Source: Methanomassiliicoccaceae archaeon UBA472 (GTDB lineage: Archaea > Thermoplasmatota > Thermoplasmata > Methanomassiliicoccales > UBA472). From it: a stretch of DNA of 64,000 nt. The DNA is taken from contig DAML01000026.1 of the NCBI GenBank assembly GCA_002497075.1, forward strand, positions 155,581 to 219,580. Reading direction: 5' to 3'. Below, one piece after another: positions 44,101 through 51,600 of the stretch. The first letter of the stretch is position 1; the number at the start of each line of letters is the position of its first letter. The notes beneath the pieces were generated by a model. That model ran no database searches. It had not been told where the DNA came from and saw nothing but the letters and a program-made list of their open reading frames with translations. The translations under genes were made by a program, and so were the position numbers.

Positions 44101-44636
44101 TGGCCGGCCATCAGGGCGAAGATGAACGCCCCTAGCATACCGGCCTTGCGGCCGAACGCCGCCTTGCCCAGCATGTAGACTGGGATGACAGTGAGCGCTC
44201 CCCACACCGCGGTGGAGAATATCAGGGACAGCCCGACGCCGTCGGTTATCGCCAGTCCGGTGATCGTGCTGAGGAGCATTCCGAAGACCGCCACTGACCA
44301 GTCATAGAGCGGCGGACGGGGGTTCCTCATCCCGTTCGGATAGTTGAGCATGTCATCGTACACCAGGTGGTCCCCAGTTGCCACCGCATGGTCGATGACC
44401 CTCATGTGATAGTAAGAGTCAGAGCCGCCTGAGACCAGGTAGCCGTTGTCCACCGAAGTGGAAAATCCGAAATAGCTCCTGACGAACAAGGCCAGGAACA
44501 CCATCATTGCCAATAACAGCACGGTTTGCCAATTTCTTCCGATCCAAGAATCCTTGAGGTTCCGAGAGAAATTGGACAACGAAAGAGAGCGCTGCTTGTC
44601 AGTAGGTTGACTGGACCCCTCCTGCTTCGTTGCCAT
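38154..44636 (-). CDS. aglB: Oligosaccharyltransferase AglB (STT3) with giant multi-domain ectodomain
   Basis: 2160 residues. Transfers lipid-linked glycan to Asn of N-x-S/T in secreted proteins. About 13 membrane helices lie between residues 35 and 540, with an acidic loop motif after the first helix (S-G-G-S-D-S-Y-Y-H) and D-H-D-A further on; the catalytic W-W-D-Y-G motif is at 601-605. Typical AglB ends near 900-1000 residues. Here, from about 925, some ten carboxypeptidase-regulatory/CnaB-like beta-sandwich repeats follow (pattern G-x-V-x-x-x-G-x-x-x-x-x-A-x-V...G-x-Y-x-x-x-L-x-x-G-x-Y), then NEW3-like domains (about 1850-2110) and a last membrane helix with an R-R-K-R tail. Start ATG 44636, Shine-Dalgarno AGAGGAG. 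The extension is in one uninterrupted frame. Confidence 0.92.
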   Translation of the reverse strand: MATKQEGSSQPTDKQRSLSLSNFSRNLKDSWIGRNWQTVLLLAMMVFLALFVRSYFGFSTSVDNGYLVSGGSDSYYHMRVIDHAVATGDHLVYDDMLNYPNGMRNPRPPLYDWSVAVFGMLLSTITGLAITDGVGLSLIFSTAVWGALTVIPVYMLGKAAFGRKAGMLGAFIFALMAGHIERTVLSNADHDAMVLFFVVFSFYFLLRSLQSVNGSRWVSKWTNPKTIMPGLKSYLGSNRQSLIYAVLGGLCVAAVGLIWTGYTYLLIIVFVYFIVQLLVDRFRNADSMGVLFSIAAFFGIAFLVMAPAYFSLDLIITWFDTPLFLFAIGVIGGLMFVVTRDYPWTLVLPVFTVILLAAMALLSVFNPTMLDTILSGQGYLVKSKLYDTISEAQAPLFSSLAMSFGMVTFWLALIGVGYAVVKIPKNLSPSFIFVVIWVAISMYMASSAARFVFNASPAFAVSAGWVLALIIDRLKFDEMVRSLRTDHGGLWKTIRSSVKIRHVLGAVFIILMILVPNVWYAMDAGIPSTTKTDYDAQIYQAMPDLLRPDDYDLENGTYWYLGAFSYGLTLPNEYWPAAWKWFAAQDSDTAATLDRPAFVSWWDYGFEAIQEGAHPAVADNFQNGYNIAGTLLMTQTEEGAIALFIVRSVENDVQGNTAQGQVILGKMAEYDVDTVRFKDIMMNPTNYVDEVKNNPAIYGELDDDLSAANAKYVAAREVLTRISKDQLVSLYNDVREITGNDIGYVSVDSRLFPFTATSYNIFYAPAKLSDQRVDGNNIPYDYYTIYAVDIYGDQIPLDEVTASDYITSYEIVYTEAFYDTMLYRAFMGYGPSDVGETEQGLPGISGSLEDLPSMQGWNMSNFRLVYRTAYYNPFPSEDVANHTDAWRAVSYDEAISMYNRISSGELIGTVDLSSSSLYSGVTFLQYYDGAIVEGTAVTDAGRPMSGIWVTVLDEYGIPHQVVKTDADGHYSVLAPFGDVTLVYSYGELDSRMLYGTQLHTESLEITYDQAMRVEADVDKDDRLDYLIDLDVVVSAGSLTGQVFLDSDGNGKYSAASDEALIGATVLFENATNGFRAETTSTADGYEIAGISPMYGTISVEYQGHVFGTASVEVKIGSPVSKDLYVEPAIMNGTAVLEDGTAAGQVTISLLDRTNGLVFEAITDSTGAYSFEGLLPGNYTIQTPDGTALQSADVTLKAGDSLAKDLVLYNSMRLSGLVSYDGNAVSNAMVGISGDLVNVWVQSDSRGRYSVVVPKGDVSLYATATVNGQEAVFLEKVIATDSASIDLVLEDGMVLSGTVEYSSAAISGADVVLQDRSGGATLTAVSNAQGKFRAVLPSGLYFTYISDGTRAYWGDVNVVSSTSTTFQLASSVTISGKAWFDADGNSAASAAEGLNGVVITVTDQDGRTVTVGTGSTGQYSFVLISGRTYALTAIKDGFETVIRNYPSIAQSVTTDLEIIALERTVTGTLSEALAGITVRFEAVGGSAVEASAVTNADGSFSATLYPGTYLVSVDQNVTAGDASVRYQSLNDLDLGVLIGSDPVALQIELVQRVLVSGAVSPSGTASMVFDGPDMVSMTASQTYSLYLQEGSYSLYATVANGTLNYATLARVDVSGPMSLDVAANSAALATIQATMTGTRAQSIVISIEGAGAYYNVTTPDTGVASVYLPVGSFTASVDHSTIVTIGTEQRYVRYTGEMDFAMSTSRRNVAISTVMSYENATVSGSVLADGSSTTARIEFQAMSATASDLVVNATGSYSVDLSPGNYTVYALGQGSSRAYLGELAITDLDDVTYDIVLVEAFRLAGVTFANDDGVRSEVRVNGILSVTSSMDGAYEIYLPGGSYALSATAVLLENSMTVDYQAAATVSLSDATTKGLYMQRVAEQDVSVTWDSAQKVTLNAGETATYTIRIVNEGNVEDTFSLTATASGWTVVFSQTEVTLGYGVSNSQTVTVQLTPSSTILVKHTAVIVRATSITNSSAVSSVSLDAVIAPARELSMEYQGGESTNGEDYIHTVEVTNSGNVDDTYTLTIGNQQALRDLGWEVKLVNKTVLTDSMTVTVSATKSSEVEVSMVPLRANPSPTVTVQLVALSTADQAVRASLDVQPDLVGLGVNGLAVTGANVEDSMPTLGQDSLVLLGLALALMAVLVVLSIQKGVFSRRKR

Positions 44637-44755
44637 TAGTTAGTCTCCTCTGGGGTGATTAGCAACTGATAACGCACCCCGTATAAATACGTTGGTTCCA
44701 CCCAGGCCAGTAAAAAGAGGCATCTGGCTCTTCATGCGGAAATCGATATTTCGCC

Positions 44756-45406
44756 TCATCGGGATCGCGCCGCCTTGGCCTCTTTCACCACCTGCAGAGC
44801 GGCGGATCGCGGGTCCTCCGCACCGTAGATGCTTCGTCCGACTATGACGTAATCGGCCCCCTTGTCCAAGGTGGCCGAGGCGCTGCCGCCCTGCGCGCCT
44901 ACCCCGGGGGATAGGATCAGCAGGTCCCCCACGATCTTCCTGAGCACCGCCACCCTCTCCGGGCGGGTGGCCGGGGCGATTATGCCGGCCGCGCCGCAAT
45001 CAACTGCCATCCTGGCCAGCGACTCGGCGGCCGGGGCGGTGTACTCCGCTCCGCCGGGATGGGACATCTCGGTGACCACGAAGATCTTTCGCCCGTCGGC
45101 GGCCTTCACCGCGGCCTTCACCGAATCGCTTCCTGTGAAGCCGTGGACGATGACGCCCTCCGCGCCGCGCTGCACTGCCTGAGAAACGATGAGCGAGACG
45201 GTGTTCGGGATGTCGGCCACCTTGAAGTCGCAGATGACCGGGGCCATCTTCGACAGCCGGGTGATGGTGTCCGGGGACGTCGCCAGCACCAGGGGCCAGT
45301 TGATCTTTATGGCGTCCACCAGGTCGGATACCTGCTCCGCCACCTTGAACGCCCTTTCCGGCCGCACCTCGTCCAGCGCGAGAATGACCCTGCTCTCCTT
45401 CCTCAT
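44756..45406 (-). CDS. pyrF: Orotidine 5'-phosphate decarboxylase
   Basis: 216 residues. Final step of UMP synthesis. The D-F-K-V-A-D-I-P-N-T motif holds the catalytic Lys/Asp array, A-L-D starts the first strand, and the phosphate-binding C-terminal part includes S-P-G-V-G-A-Q-G-G and Y-V-I-V-G-R-S-I-Y. ATG 45406 matches the family start; upstream frame extension is not protein-like. It is divergent from the radical SAM gene at 45491 across an 84-nt promoter region. Confidence 0.95.
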   Translation of the reverse strand: MRKESRVILALDEVRPERAFKVAEQVSDLVDAIKINWPLVLATSPDTITRLSKMAPVICDFKVADIPNTVSLIVSQAVQRGAEGVIVHGFTGSDSVKAAVKAADGRKIFVVTEMSHPGGAEYTAPAAESLARMAVDCGAAGIIAPATRPERVAVLRKIVGDLLILSPGVGAQGGSASATLDKGADYVIVGRSIYGAEDPRSAALQVVKEAKAARSR

Positions 45407-45490
45407 GCTATCCCTGATGCCAATGTTCCTCGCCGATTTAGGATTTTGCCATGGGCAAGCGTTAAGTCCGCCCTTGCCTGTAAAGGTGCC

Positions 45491-46552
45491 ATGCACTCCA
45501 TCCCCATGGAATCGTCGTCCTGCTACACCAAAAGGCTATCCCGCGGCTGCCGCCTGTGCCGCAAGGGGACCAAGATGGTGCTCCTGGTCACCGGCAAGTG
45601 CGGGGAATCGTGCTACTACTGCCCCCTTTCGGAAGCTAAGAAGGGTAAGGACGTGGTGTACGCCAACGAGCTCCTGGTCCGAGAGGACGATGACATGATC
45701 GGAGAGGCCGTGGCAATAGGGGCGAGGGGGACGGGGATCACCGGCGGCGACCCGCTGATGGTCATGGACCGGACGGTCCGTTACATCCGTTTATTGAAGG
45801 AGCGTTTCGGTCCCGGACATCATATCCATCTCTACACGGCCACGGTGGACCGCGAGAAGTTCCTTCGCTTGCAGGAGGCCGGGCTGGACGAGCTGAGGAT
45901 ACATCCTCCGATAGAGAGATGGAATGCGCTCGAAGAACTGAGGATCGCTGAGGCCGTCGAGGACCTGCACATGATGGTCGGATTCGAGGTCCCGGCCGTC
46001 CCGGGTGAGCTGGAGGGATTGCTTTCCATATGCCGGCACGCCGCCGATATCGGACTCGATTTCGTCAACCTGAACGAGCTGGAGGTTTCGGAAACGAACT
46101 GCCAGGCGCTGCTCGGCCGGGGATTCCACGTCCGCTCGGACGTCTCGAGCGCCATGCAGGGCAGCATGGAGATCTCCTGGCAGGTGATGGAGGAGGCTGG
46201 CGACATCATTCCGGTGCACTTCTGCTCGTCAAGTTTCAAGGACCAGGTGCAACTGCGCGAGCGGCTCAAGAGAAGGGCCAAGCGGACCGCCAGGCCGATG
46301 GACCTGATCACCTCGGAAGGAATGGTGCTTCTCGGAGTGATAGAGACGGACGATCTCGAGGAGGCGGTACGTTCGCTCGAGGAACAGGACGTACCGCCCG
46401 AGCTTTTCAAGTTGGATGAAAAGAGGAAGAGGTTGGAGGTGGCCGCCTGGGTGTTGGAGGACCTTGCCGCCGTCTTGCCGTTCCGCTGCTATCTGGTCGA
46501 GGAATACCCGACCGCGGACCGGCTAGAGGTCGAGCGACAGCCTTTGAACTAG
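45491..46552 (+). CDS. Radical SAM protein, COG2108-like
   Basis: 353 residues. The radical SAM cluster motif C-x3-C-x2-C is at C37, C41, C44; extra cysteines C11, C20 and C23 (CxxC) precede it and could bind another metal. T-G-G-D-P (SAM-binding GGE-like motif) follows. The sequence resembles the archaeal COG2108 group, annotated as related to pyruvate formate-lyase activating enzyme, with unknown substrate. ATG 45491 lies about 27 nt after a TATA-like stretch and is probably leaderless. Its end overlaps the nusA-like gene by 4 nt on the other strand. Confidence 0.83.
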   Translation: MHSIPMESSSCYTKRLSRGCRLCRKGTKMVLLVTGKCGESCYYCPLSEAKKGKDVVYANELLVREDDDMIGEAVAIGARGTGITGGDPLMVMDRTVRYIRLLKERFGPGHHIHLYTATVDREKFLRLQEAGLDELRIHPPIERWNALEELRIAEAVEDLHMMVGFEVPAVPGELEGLLSICRHAADIGLDFVNLNELEVSETNCQALLGRGFHVRSDVSSAMQGSMEISWQVMEEAGDIIPVHFCSSSFKDQVQLRERLKRRAKRTARPMDLITSEGMVLLGVIETDDLEEAVRSLEEQDVPPELFKLDEKRKRLEVAAWVLEDLAAVLPFRCYLVEEYPTADRLEVERQPLN

Positions 46553-46977
46553 GCCACCGAGATGCTCTGCACGTTGTGGTGCCTGTTGACCAGGTCCCGG
46601 GCTATCTTCAGGTTCTTGCCGTTCTTGCCGATGGCTCGGCCTTTTACTGCCGGGTCGACGGTAACAGTGGCGTGAACGATATTGCCGCGGGTCTCGATCT
46701 CCACCTTCTCCGGCCCGTAGTTGTAGAAAACGTTCTTTATGAACGTCTCCGCGTCGTCGGAGAACTCCACGACCTGGATGTTCTTGCCGGTGGTGTTCTT
46801 GAGCTTGATCACGTTCTCGCCCGCCTTGCCAACCGCGCGGTTGGCCTGGCCCGGGTCTACGACGTAAACCAGTTTCTCCTCGGTCTCCATGCAATCGCGG
46901 ACCCTAGCCTTGGTGATCTTCTCGAAAAGGCTGATGTAGCGCAGGGTCTCCTCGGTAAAGGTGATCTCAGCGGTCAT
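46549..46977 (-). CDS. nusA: NusA-like KH-domain transcription factor
   Basis: 142 residues, the usual size of archaeal NusA, which consists of two KH domains only. The G-K-A-G-E-N and G-K-N-G-K-N loops mark KH1 and KH2. It binds RNA during transcription elongation or termination. It starts 2 nt after the rpl30e stop and is the last gene of the RNA polymerase operon; the usual downstream rps12 gene is not next, as the strand changes immediately. Confidence 0.93.
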   Translation of the reverse strand: MTAEITFTEETLRYISLFEKITKARVRDCMETEEKLVYVVDPGQANRAVGKAGENVIKLKNTTGKNIQVVEFSDDAETFIKNVFYNYGPEKVEIETRGNIVHATVTVDPAVKGRAIGKNGKNLKIARDLVNRHHNVQSISVA

Positions 46978-46979
46978 GT

Positions 46980-47261
46980 TCAGCCCAGCGAAAGGATGTT
47001 GGATGCTCCCTTGTCGATAACGGCAATGGAGGATACCGAGAAAGGCTTTCCGCAAAGGGCGCCGAGCTCCATGTTGGTTCCCTCGAACTGAAACACCGGC
47101 ACGCCGTGGTCCTTGGAGACCAGGTATCCGCTGGGGCAGTTCTTGGCCACGATAACGAGCTTGGCCTCCCCGTTCCTAACTGTCTTTTCCGACTGCTCAA
47201 CGCCGAAGACCACCTTTCCGGTGGTCATGGCGGATTTTAAGGCTCTTCCCAGATCGATCAT
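46980..47261 (-). CDS. rpl30e: Ribosomal protein eL30
   Basis: 93 residues of the L7Ae/L30e fold: a G-K-V-V-F-G-V near residues 15-21, A-K-N-C-P motif, and V-S-S-I-A-V-I-D-K-G near the C-terminus. Between rpoA2 and nusA, the conserved archaeal position. ATG 47261 overlaps the rpoA2 stop (ATGA). Confidence 0.93.
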   Translation of the reverse strand: MIDLGRALKSAMTTGKVVFGVEQSEKTVRNGEAKLVIVAKNCPSGYLVSKDHGVPVFQFEGTNMELGALCGKPFSVSSIAVIDKGASNILSLG

Positions 47262-48808
47262 TCAGATGCCCCCTTCTTAGGTGCGTACACGAGATTTACA
47301 GCCCCGGTCCCGAGTGTAACCGGCTGCCCCACTATAATGTTTTCTGCCACGCCGTCCAGGTGGTCCTCCTCCCCGGTCATGGCCGCGGTTAGCAGGTGGG
47401 CGGCGGTTATTTCGAAGGCCGCCCTGGCCAGCACCGACGATTTTCTTCCAGATATACCGTGGCGCCCGATGGCCTTGACGTCCCCGTCAGCGGTCATTAG
47501 GTCCGCCACCAGCATGATGTGGCGTATGTCTACGGACAGACCCTGTTCGTCCAGGGTATGCGACGCCTCGTCGATTATGGACCGGCGCGCCGCCTCCACT
47601 CCCAGTACCTCGTTGACCTCCTGTATGGAGTTGGTGTAGGCCCGGGTGTGGTCAAGTCCGTCGATCTTCAGCACTTCCCGCAGGTTGCTGCCCTCGGTGA
47701 ATATGACCCACTGGTCATCCTTCTTCTTGAGCAGGGCGCGGGTGATGCCTTCGACCCCTTTTACCTTGGCCGCCTTGACCAGGTCCAGGGCCTTCTGCAG
47801 GCTCTTGAAGGACGGCTCCTTCGGCTCCAGGCACAGGTATCCGATGCCGGCCTCTCCGGCCAGCTCCACCTTCGGCGGCAGAGATTCCCTGGCCACGTCC
47901 TCCACGACCACGATGCCCCTGAGGCGGGAGACCTTCTCCTTTATCAGTTCTATCGGGCGGGACTGCCCCCTTACGGGGTTGCCGTCCTGGTCCAGGAGAC
48001 CTTTCTGCAGGCACTTCCTCAGGTCAGGGACGATGAACAGCCGCATGTTGTGCAGGTCCGTTTCAATGTCCGCCAGGTCCAGCACGGTGGTGATCTCGAT
48101 GTTGGAGGCGATGTTCTTGACGGTGTCTATGTCCCCGGACAGCTCCTTGTTCACGTACAAGGTCATCATCGGGGTGCTCGGGATGCGCCTGGCATCCACG
48201 ATCTCGATGAGACGCGGCAGACCCAAGGTGACGTTGATCTCGGCCACACCGGCGTAGTGGAAGGTACGCATGGTCATCTGAGTACCGGGCTCGCCGATGC
48301 TCTGCGCCGCCAATATACCAGCGCTCTCATTGGGGTCCATCAGGTGGTCCTGGTACTTCTGGTTGGCCACCTTGAGGATCTTGACCAGGTTCTCCTTGCT
48401 GATGTCGTTCCCTTCCAGGCGGTGGGCGATGTTCAATATCACCCGGCGGGGCAGGTTAAGCTTCAGCTCCTCGCACTTCTTGAACAGCTGCTCCTCGAAG
48501 GCCGAGTACTTCTTGCTCTTGTCCGGGTTCTCGTACACCAGCGGCACGGTCGGCTCGGGCTGCTTCTTCTCCGCCTTCCGGCGGGAAGCGGTCTTGGCCT
48601 TGGCCGGAGCCCTGGTGACCTTCTCCTTCTTTCCCAGCTTGGTAAGCAGGTCCTCGGCGGTCTCCTTGTCCAGGCCGATGTCCACCAGTTCGGGGACGGA
48701 CGCCTTGACCAGGTCGGTCTGGTTGGTGTACTTCTCCTTGACGATGTCGATGGTGTCCGTGGGGACCCCTTTCTTTTCCAACGCGTTGATGAAATCCTTC
48801 TGGGCCAT
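47258..48808 (-). CDS. rpoA2: DNA-directed RNA polymerase subunit A'' with N-terminal HhH-like extension
   Basis: 516 residues, longer than the usual 380-400. The catalytic part holds the bridge-helix/trigger-loop region, including G-I-L-A-A-Q-S-I-G-E-P-G-T-Q-M-T-M-R-T-F-H, uninterrupted by intein. An N-terminal extension of roughly 100 residues contains a helix-hairpin-helix-like segment (V-P-E-L-V-D-I-G-L-D, residues 39-60) followed by a Lys/Ala-rich linker. ATG 48808 shares a base with the rpoA1 stop (TGATG) and has a GGTGAT Shine-Dalgarno. Confidence 0.96.
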   Translation of the reverse strand: MAQKDFINALEKKGVPTDTIDIVKEKYTNQTDLVKASVPELVDIGLDKETAEDLLTKLGKKEKVTRAPAKAKTASRRKAEKKQPEPTVPLVYENPDKSKKYSAFEEQLFKKCEELKLNLPRRVILNIAHRLEGNDISKENLVKILKVANQKYQDHLMDPNESAGILAAQSIGEPGTQMTMRTFHYAGVAEINVTLGLPRLIEIVDARRIPSTPMMTLYVNKELSGDIDTVKNIASNIEITTVLDLADIETDLHNMRLFIVPDLRKCLQKGLLDQDGNPVRGQSRPIELIKEKVSRLRGIVVVEDVARESLPPKVELAGEAGIGYLCLEPKEPSFKSLQKALDLVKAAKVKGVEGITRALLKKKDDQWVIFTEGSNLREVLKIDGLDHTRAYTNSIQEVNEVLGVEAARRSIIDEASHTLDEQGLSVDIRHIMLVADLMTADGDVKAIGRHGISGRKSSVLARAAFEITAAHLLTAAMTGEEDHLDGVAENIIVGQPVTLGTGAVNLVYAPKKGASE

Positions 48809-51600
48809 CACTCATCACCCCCACCGTCGTACTCGGTCTCCTCTTGCTCATCGTCCTCGTCCGTGGTGGCCTCCATGAGGTCCTTCTCCACGGTGGCGTA
48901 GAGGCTTATCTTGCGCTCGTCCGCCCGGGACAGGAGATCGGCGTAGTGCTCTCCGAGCACGTCACGCAGCACGTCGTCCAGATCGATCGCCTCGCCCTGC
49001 ACGCTGCGGGTCGGGTCGATACCGTCCTCGCCGTAGTGGAACTGGATGATGCTGTCCGCGGTGTTGCGGACGGTTCCATCCTGCTTCAGCTTGAGGTCCT
49101 CCAGGGCGTTGATCAGCCGGCGCTGCATGTAACCGGAACGGGAGGTACGAACGGCAGTATCGACGAGACCTTCGCGCCCACCCATGGAGTGGAAGAAGAA
49201 CTCGGTCGGCGTCAGGCCGCTCTTGTAGGAGTTCTTGACGAACCCCTTGGCCTGGGCTCCCAGGTCTCCCTGCTTGAAGTGCGGGAGCGTGCGGTTCCAG
49301 TATCCCCTGGACAGACGCTCGCCACGCACGGCCTGCTGACCGATGCAGCCGGCCATCTGGGACAGGTTAAGCATGGAGCCACGGGCCCCGGACTTGGCCA
49401 TCTGAACGGCCGAGTTGCTGATACCCAGGTGCTTCCCGGCGATCCGGCCGGCTTCGTCACGAGCCTCACCTAGTTTCTTCATCGCCTCCACCTCCAGGGT
49501 CTCCTCCAGGGAACGCCCGGGCATCTGGTCCAATGTACCGTCGCGATAGGACGCTACCAGCTGGTCGACCTCTTGGAAGGTGTTGTGGATCTTGTCGTCT
49601 ATCTGGCGCTTGGCCTCTTCGGGGATGTCCTCGTCGTCGATCCCAGTGGAGAAGCCGCTGACCATGATGGCGCCGATGGCCAACCTGGTCACGTCGTCAA
49701 GGAACTCACGTGCGCGGTCGGCGCCGTAGTCCCTGGCGATCTTGTCCAGGATCTTGCCGCCGCCGGACCCGATGGCGTTGTCGTCGATGGTGCCCATGAG
49801 CACCTTGCCGTCGCGGATCTTGACCCAGGCGTCGTACTGGCACCCGTCCTTCTCGCACTTCTGGCACTTCATGCAGATGTGCGACTTGAACTGGGCGTTG
49901 AAGTCCTTCGGCAGTATGGTCGAGAACAGGTCCTTGCCGGTCCAGTACTCCCTGCCGTTCTCGATGATCGGCTCGGGCAGCTTGTTCTCGCCCATCTTGG
50001 ACACTATGAACAGCGTCTGCGCCTTGTCGAAGCGGGGGTTCTTGTACGTCAGCTGGAACACGCCGGTGATGTGGTCGTGGATGGCGCCGATGATCGGTCC
50101 GCCGAAACGCGGCGAAAGGATGTGCTCCTGCACCTTCATCAGGATGTGCGCTTCCGCGCGGGCCTCCTCGCTCTGCAGCACGTGCAGGTTCATCTCGTCG
50201 CCGTCGAAGTCGGCGTTGTACGGAGGGCAGACGCAGAGGTTCAGGCGGAACGTCTTACCGGGCATGACCTTGACCAAGTGGGCCATCATGGACATGCGGT
50301 GCAGTGACGGTTGCCGATTGAACAGCACGACGTCGCCGTCCATGAGGTGCCTCTCCACCTTGTAACCGATCTCCAGTCCTTCCGCGACCGTTTCGGCGTT
50401 CTTCTCGGTGACGCGTATCCTGCGGCCGTCGACGCGGATGATGTAGTTGACGCCCGGGGCGTAAACAACTCCGGCCGGTTCCGGTCCCCGCTTGACCATG
50501 TTCCGCAGTATCTCCAGGTTGTCCTTGGTGACCATGACCGGCACGGTCAGTTCGCGGGCGGCGAAGGTCGGCACGCCGACCTGGTTGATCGACAGCCACG
50601 GGTCCGGGGAAACGACGGTACGGGCGGAGAAGTTGACACGCTTACCGGACAGATTGGAACGGAAGCGCCCTTCCTTACCCTTCAGCCTCTGCACCAGGGT
50701 CTTCAGCGGTCGGCCGGACCGATGCCTGGCCGGCGGGATGCCGGACGTCTGGTTATCATAATAGGTGGTGACGTGGTACTGCAGAAGCTCCCAGAGGTCC
50801 TCCACGATGAGCTGCGGAGCTCCAGCGTCCCTGTTTTCCCGAAGCCTCTGGTTGATACGAAGTACGTCAACCAGCTTGTGGGTGAGGTCGTCCTCGGACC
50901 GGTCTCCGGACTCCAGGGTGATGGACGGCCTTACGGTCACCGGGGGCACCGGTAAGGCGGTCAGGACCATCCACTCCGGGCGGCAGGCGTTGGGGTCGAT
51001 GCCCAACGGTATGAGGTCGTTGTCGGGTATGCGCTCCAGCCTCTCGCGAACTTCCTTCGGGGTCAGCTTGTGGCCGTCCTCCCTGAAGGTGGTCGGCTTG
51101 TCGAGCGTGATCTTCAGCTGCTCCACTCCGCAGTGCGGGCAGACCTCCTTGGTGGCCTTTTCCGCCGCCGCCTTCGCGGTCTCCTTGGCGAACTCCCGGA
51201 GATCGATGGCGTCGCTGCCCAGCTCCTCCATGGTGTCCAGGCGGGCCTGGTACTCCTTCACGTCGTCCTCGGTGAGGACCAGACGTCCGCATGATTTGCA
51301 CGTTGCCTGCAGGAGCTTCTTGATCTCCTTGACGTAGCCAACGTGGATGACCGGCATGGCCAGATCGATGTTCCCGAAGTGCCCGGGGCACTCGTCCACC
51401 TTGTGTCCGCAGGTCTTGCACATCAGCCCCGGCTCGATGACGCCGAGGTGGGTGTCCATGAGACCCTGGTCGATGGGGAAGCCATCGTCGTTGTACGTGT
51501 CGGCCGTGATGATCTTGATGGCCGACATCTTGCGGATCTCGTCCGGCGACAAGCAGGTGAACTTGATGGACCCGATCCTCTTGGATACTCCTGACATCAT
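48808..51600 (-). CDS. rpoA1: DNA-directed RNA polymerase subunit A'
   Basis: 930 residues. Carries the Mg-binding active-site loop N-A-D-F-D-G-D-E-M, the clamp zinc motif C-K-T-C-G-x6-C-P-G-H, and two further C-x2-C pairs (C-K-S-C and C-P-H-C). ATG 51600 overlaps the rpoB stop and stands 7 nt after GGAGG; ATG 51597 is the alternative. The length is at the upper end for archaea. Split A'/A'' is the archaeal arrangement. Confidence 0.97.
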   Translation of the reverse strand: MMSGVSKRIGSIKFTCLSPDEIRKMSAIKIITADTYNDDGFPIDQGLMDTHLGVIEPGLMCKTCGHKVDECPGHFGNIDLAMPVIHVGYVKEIKKLLQATCKSCGRLVLTEDDVKEYQARLDTMEELGSDAIDLREFAKETAKAAAEKATKEVCPHCGVEQLKITLDKPTTFREDGHKLTPKEVRERLERIPDNDLIPLGIDPNACRPEWMVLTALPVPPVTVRPSITLESGDRSEDDLTHKLVDVLRINQRLRENRDAGAPQLIVEDLWELLQYHVTTYYDNQTSGIPPARHRSGRPLKTLVQRLKGKEGRFRSNLSGKRVNFSARTVVSPDPWLSINQVGVPTFAARELTVPVMVTKDNLEILRNMVKRGPEPAGVVYAPGVNYIIRVDGRRIRVTEKNAETVAEGLEIGYKVERHLMDGDVVLFNRQPSLHRMSMMAHLVKVMPGKTFRLNLCVCPPYNADFDGDEMNLHVLQSEEARAEAHILMKVQEHILSPRFGGPIIGAIHDHITGVFQLTYKNPRFDKAQTLFIVSKMGENKLPEPIIENGREYWTGKDLFSTILPKDFNAQFKSHICMKCQKCEKDGCQYDAWVKIRDGKVLMGTIDDNAIGSGGGKILDKIARDYGADRAREFLDDVTRLAIGAIMVSGFSTGIDDEDIPEEAKRQIDDKIHNTFQEVDQLVASYRDGTLDQMPGRSLEETLEVEAMKKLGEARDEAGRIAGKHLGISNSAVQMAKSGARGSMLNLSQMAGCIGQQAVRGERLSRGYWNRTLPHFKQGDLGAQAKGFVKNSYKSGLTPTEFFFHSMGGREGLVDTAVRTSRSGYMQRRLINALEDLKLKQDGTVRNTADSIIQFHYGEDGIDPTRSVQGEAIDLDDVLRDVLGEHYADLLSRADERKISLYATVEKDLMEATTDEDDEQEETEYDGGGDE

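Noticed and set aside
45059..45490. N-terminal extension of the COG2108 radical SAM protein
   Set aside because: It overlaps pyrF on the opposite strand and is not protein-like; ATG 45491 follows a promoter.
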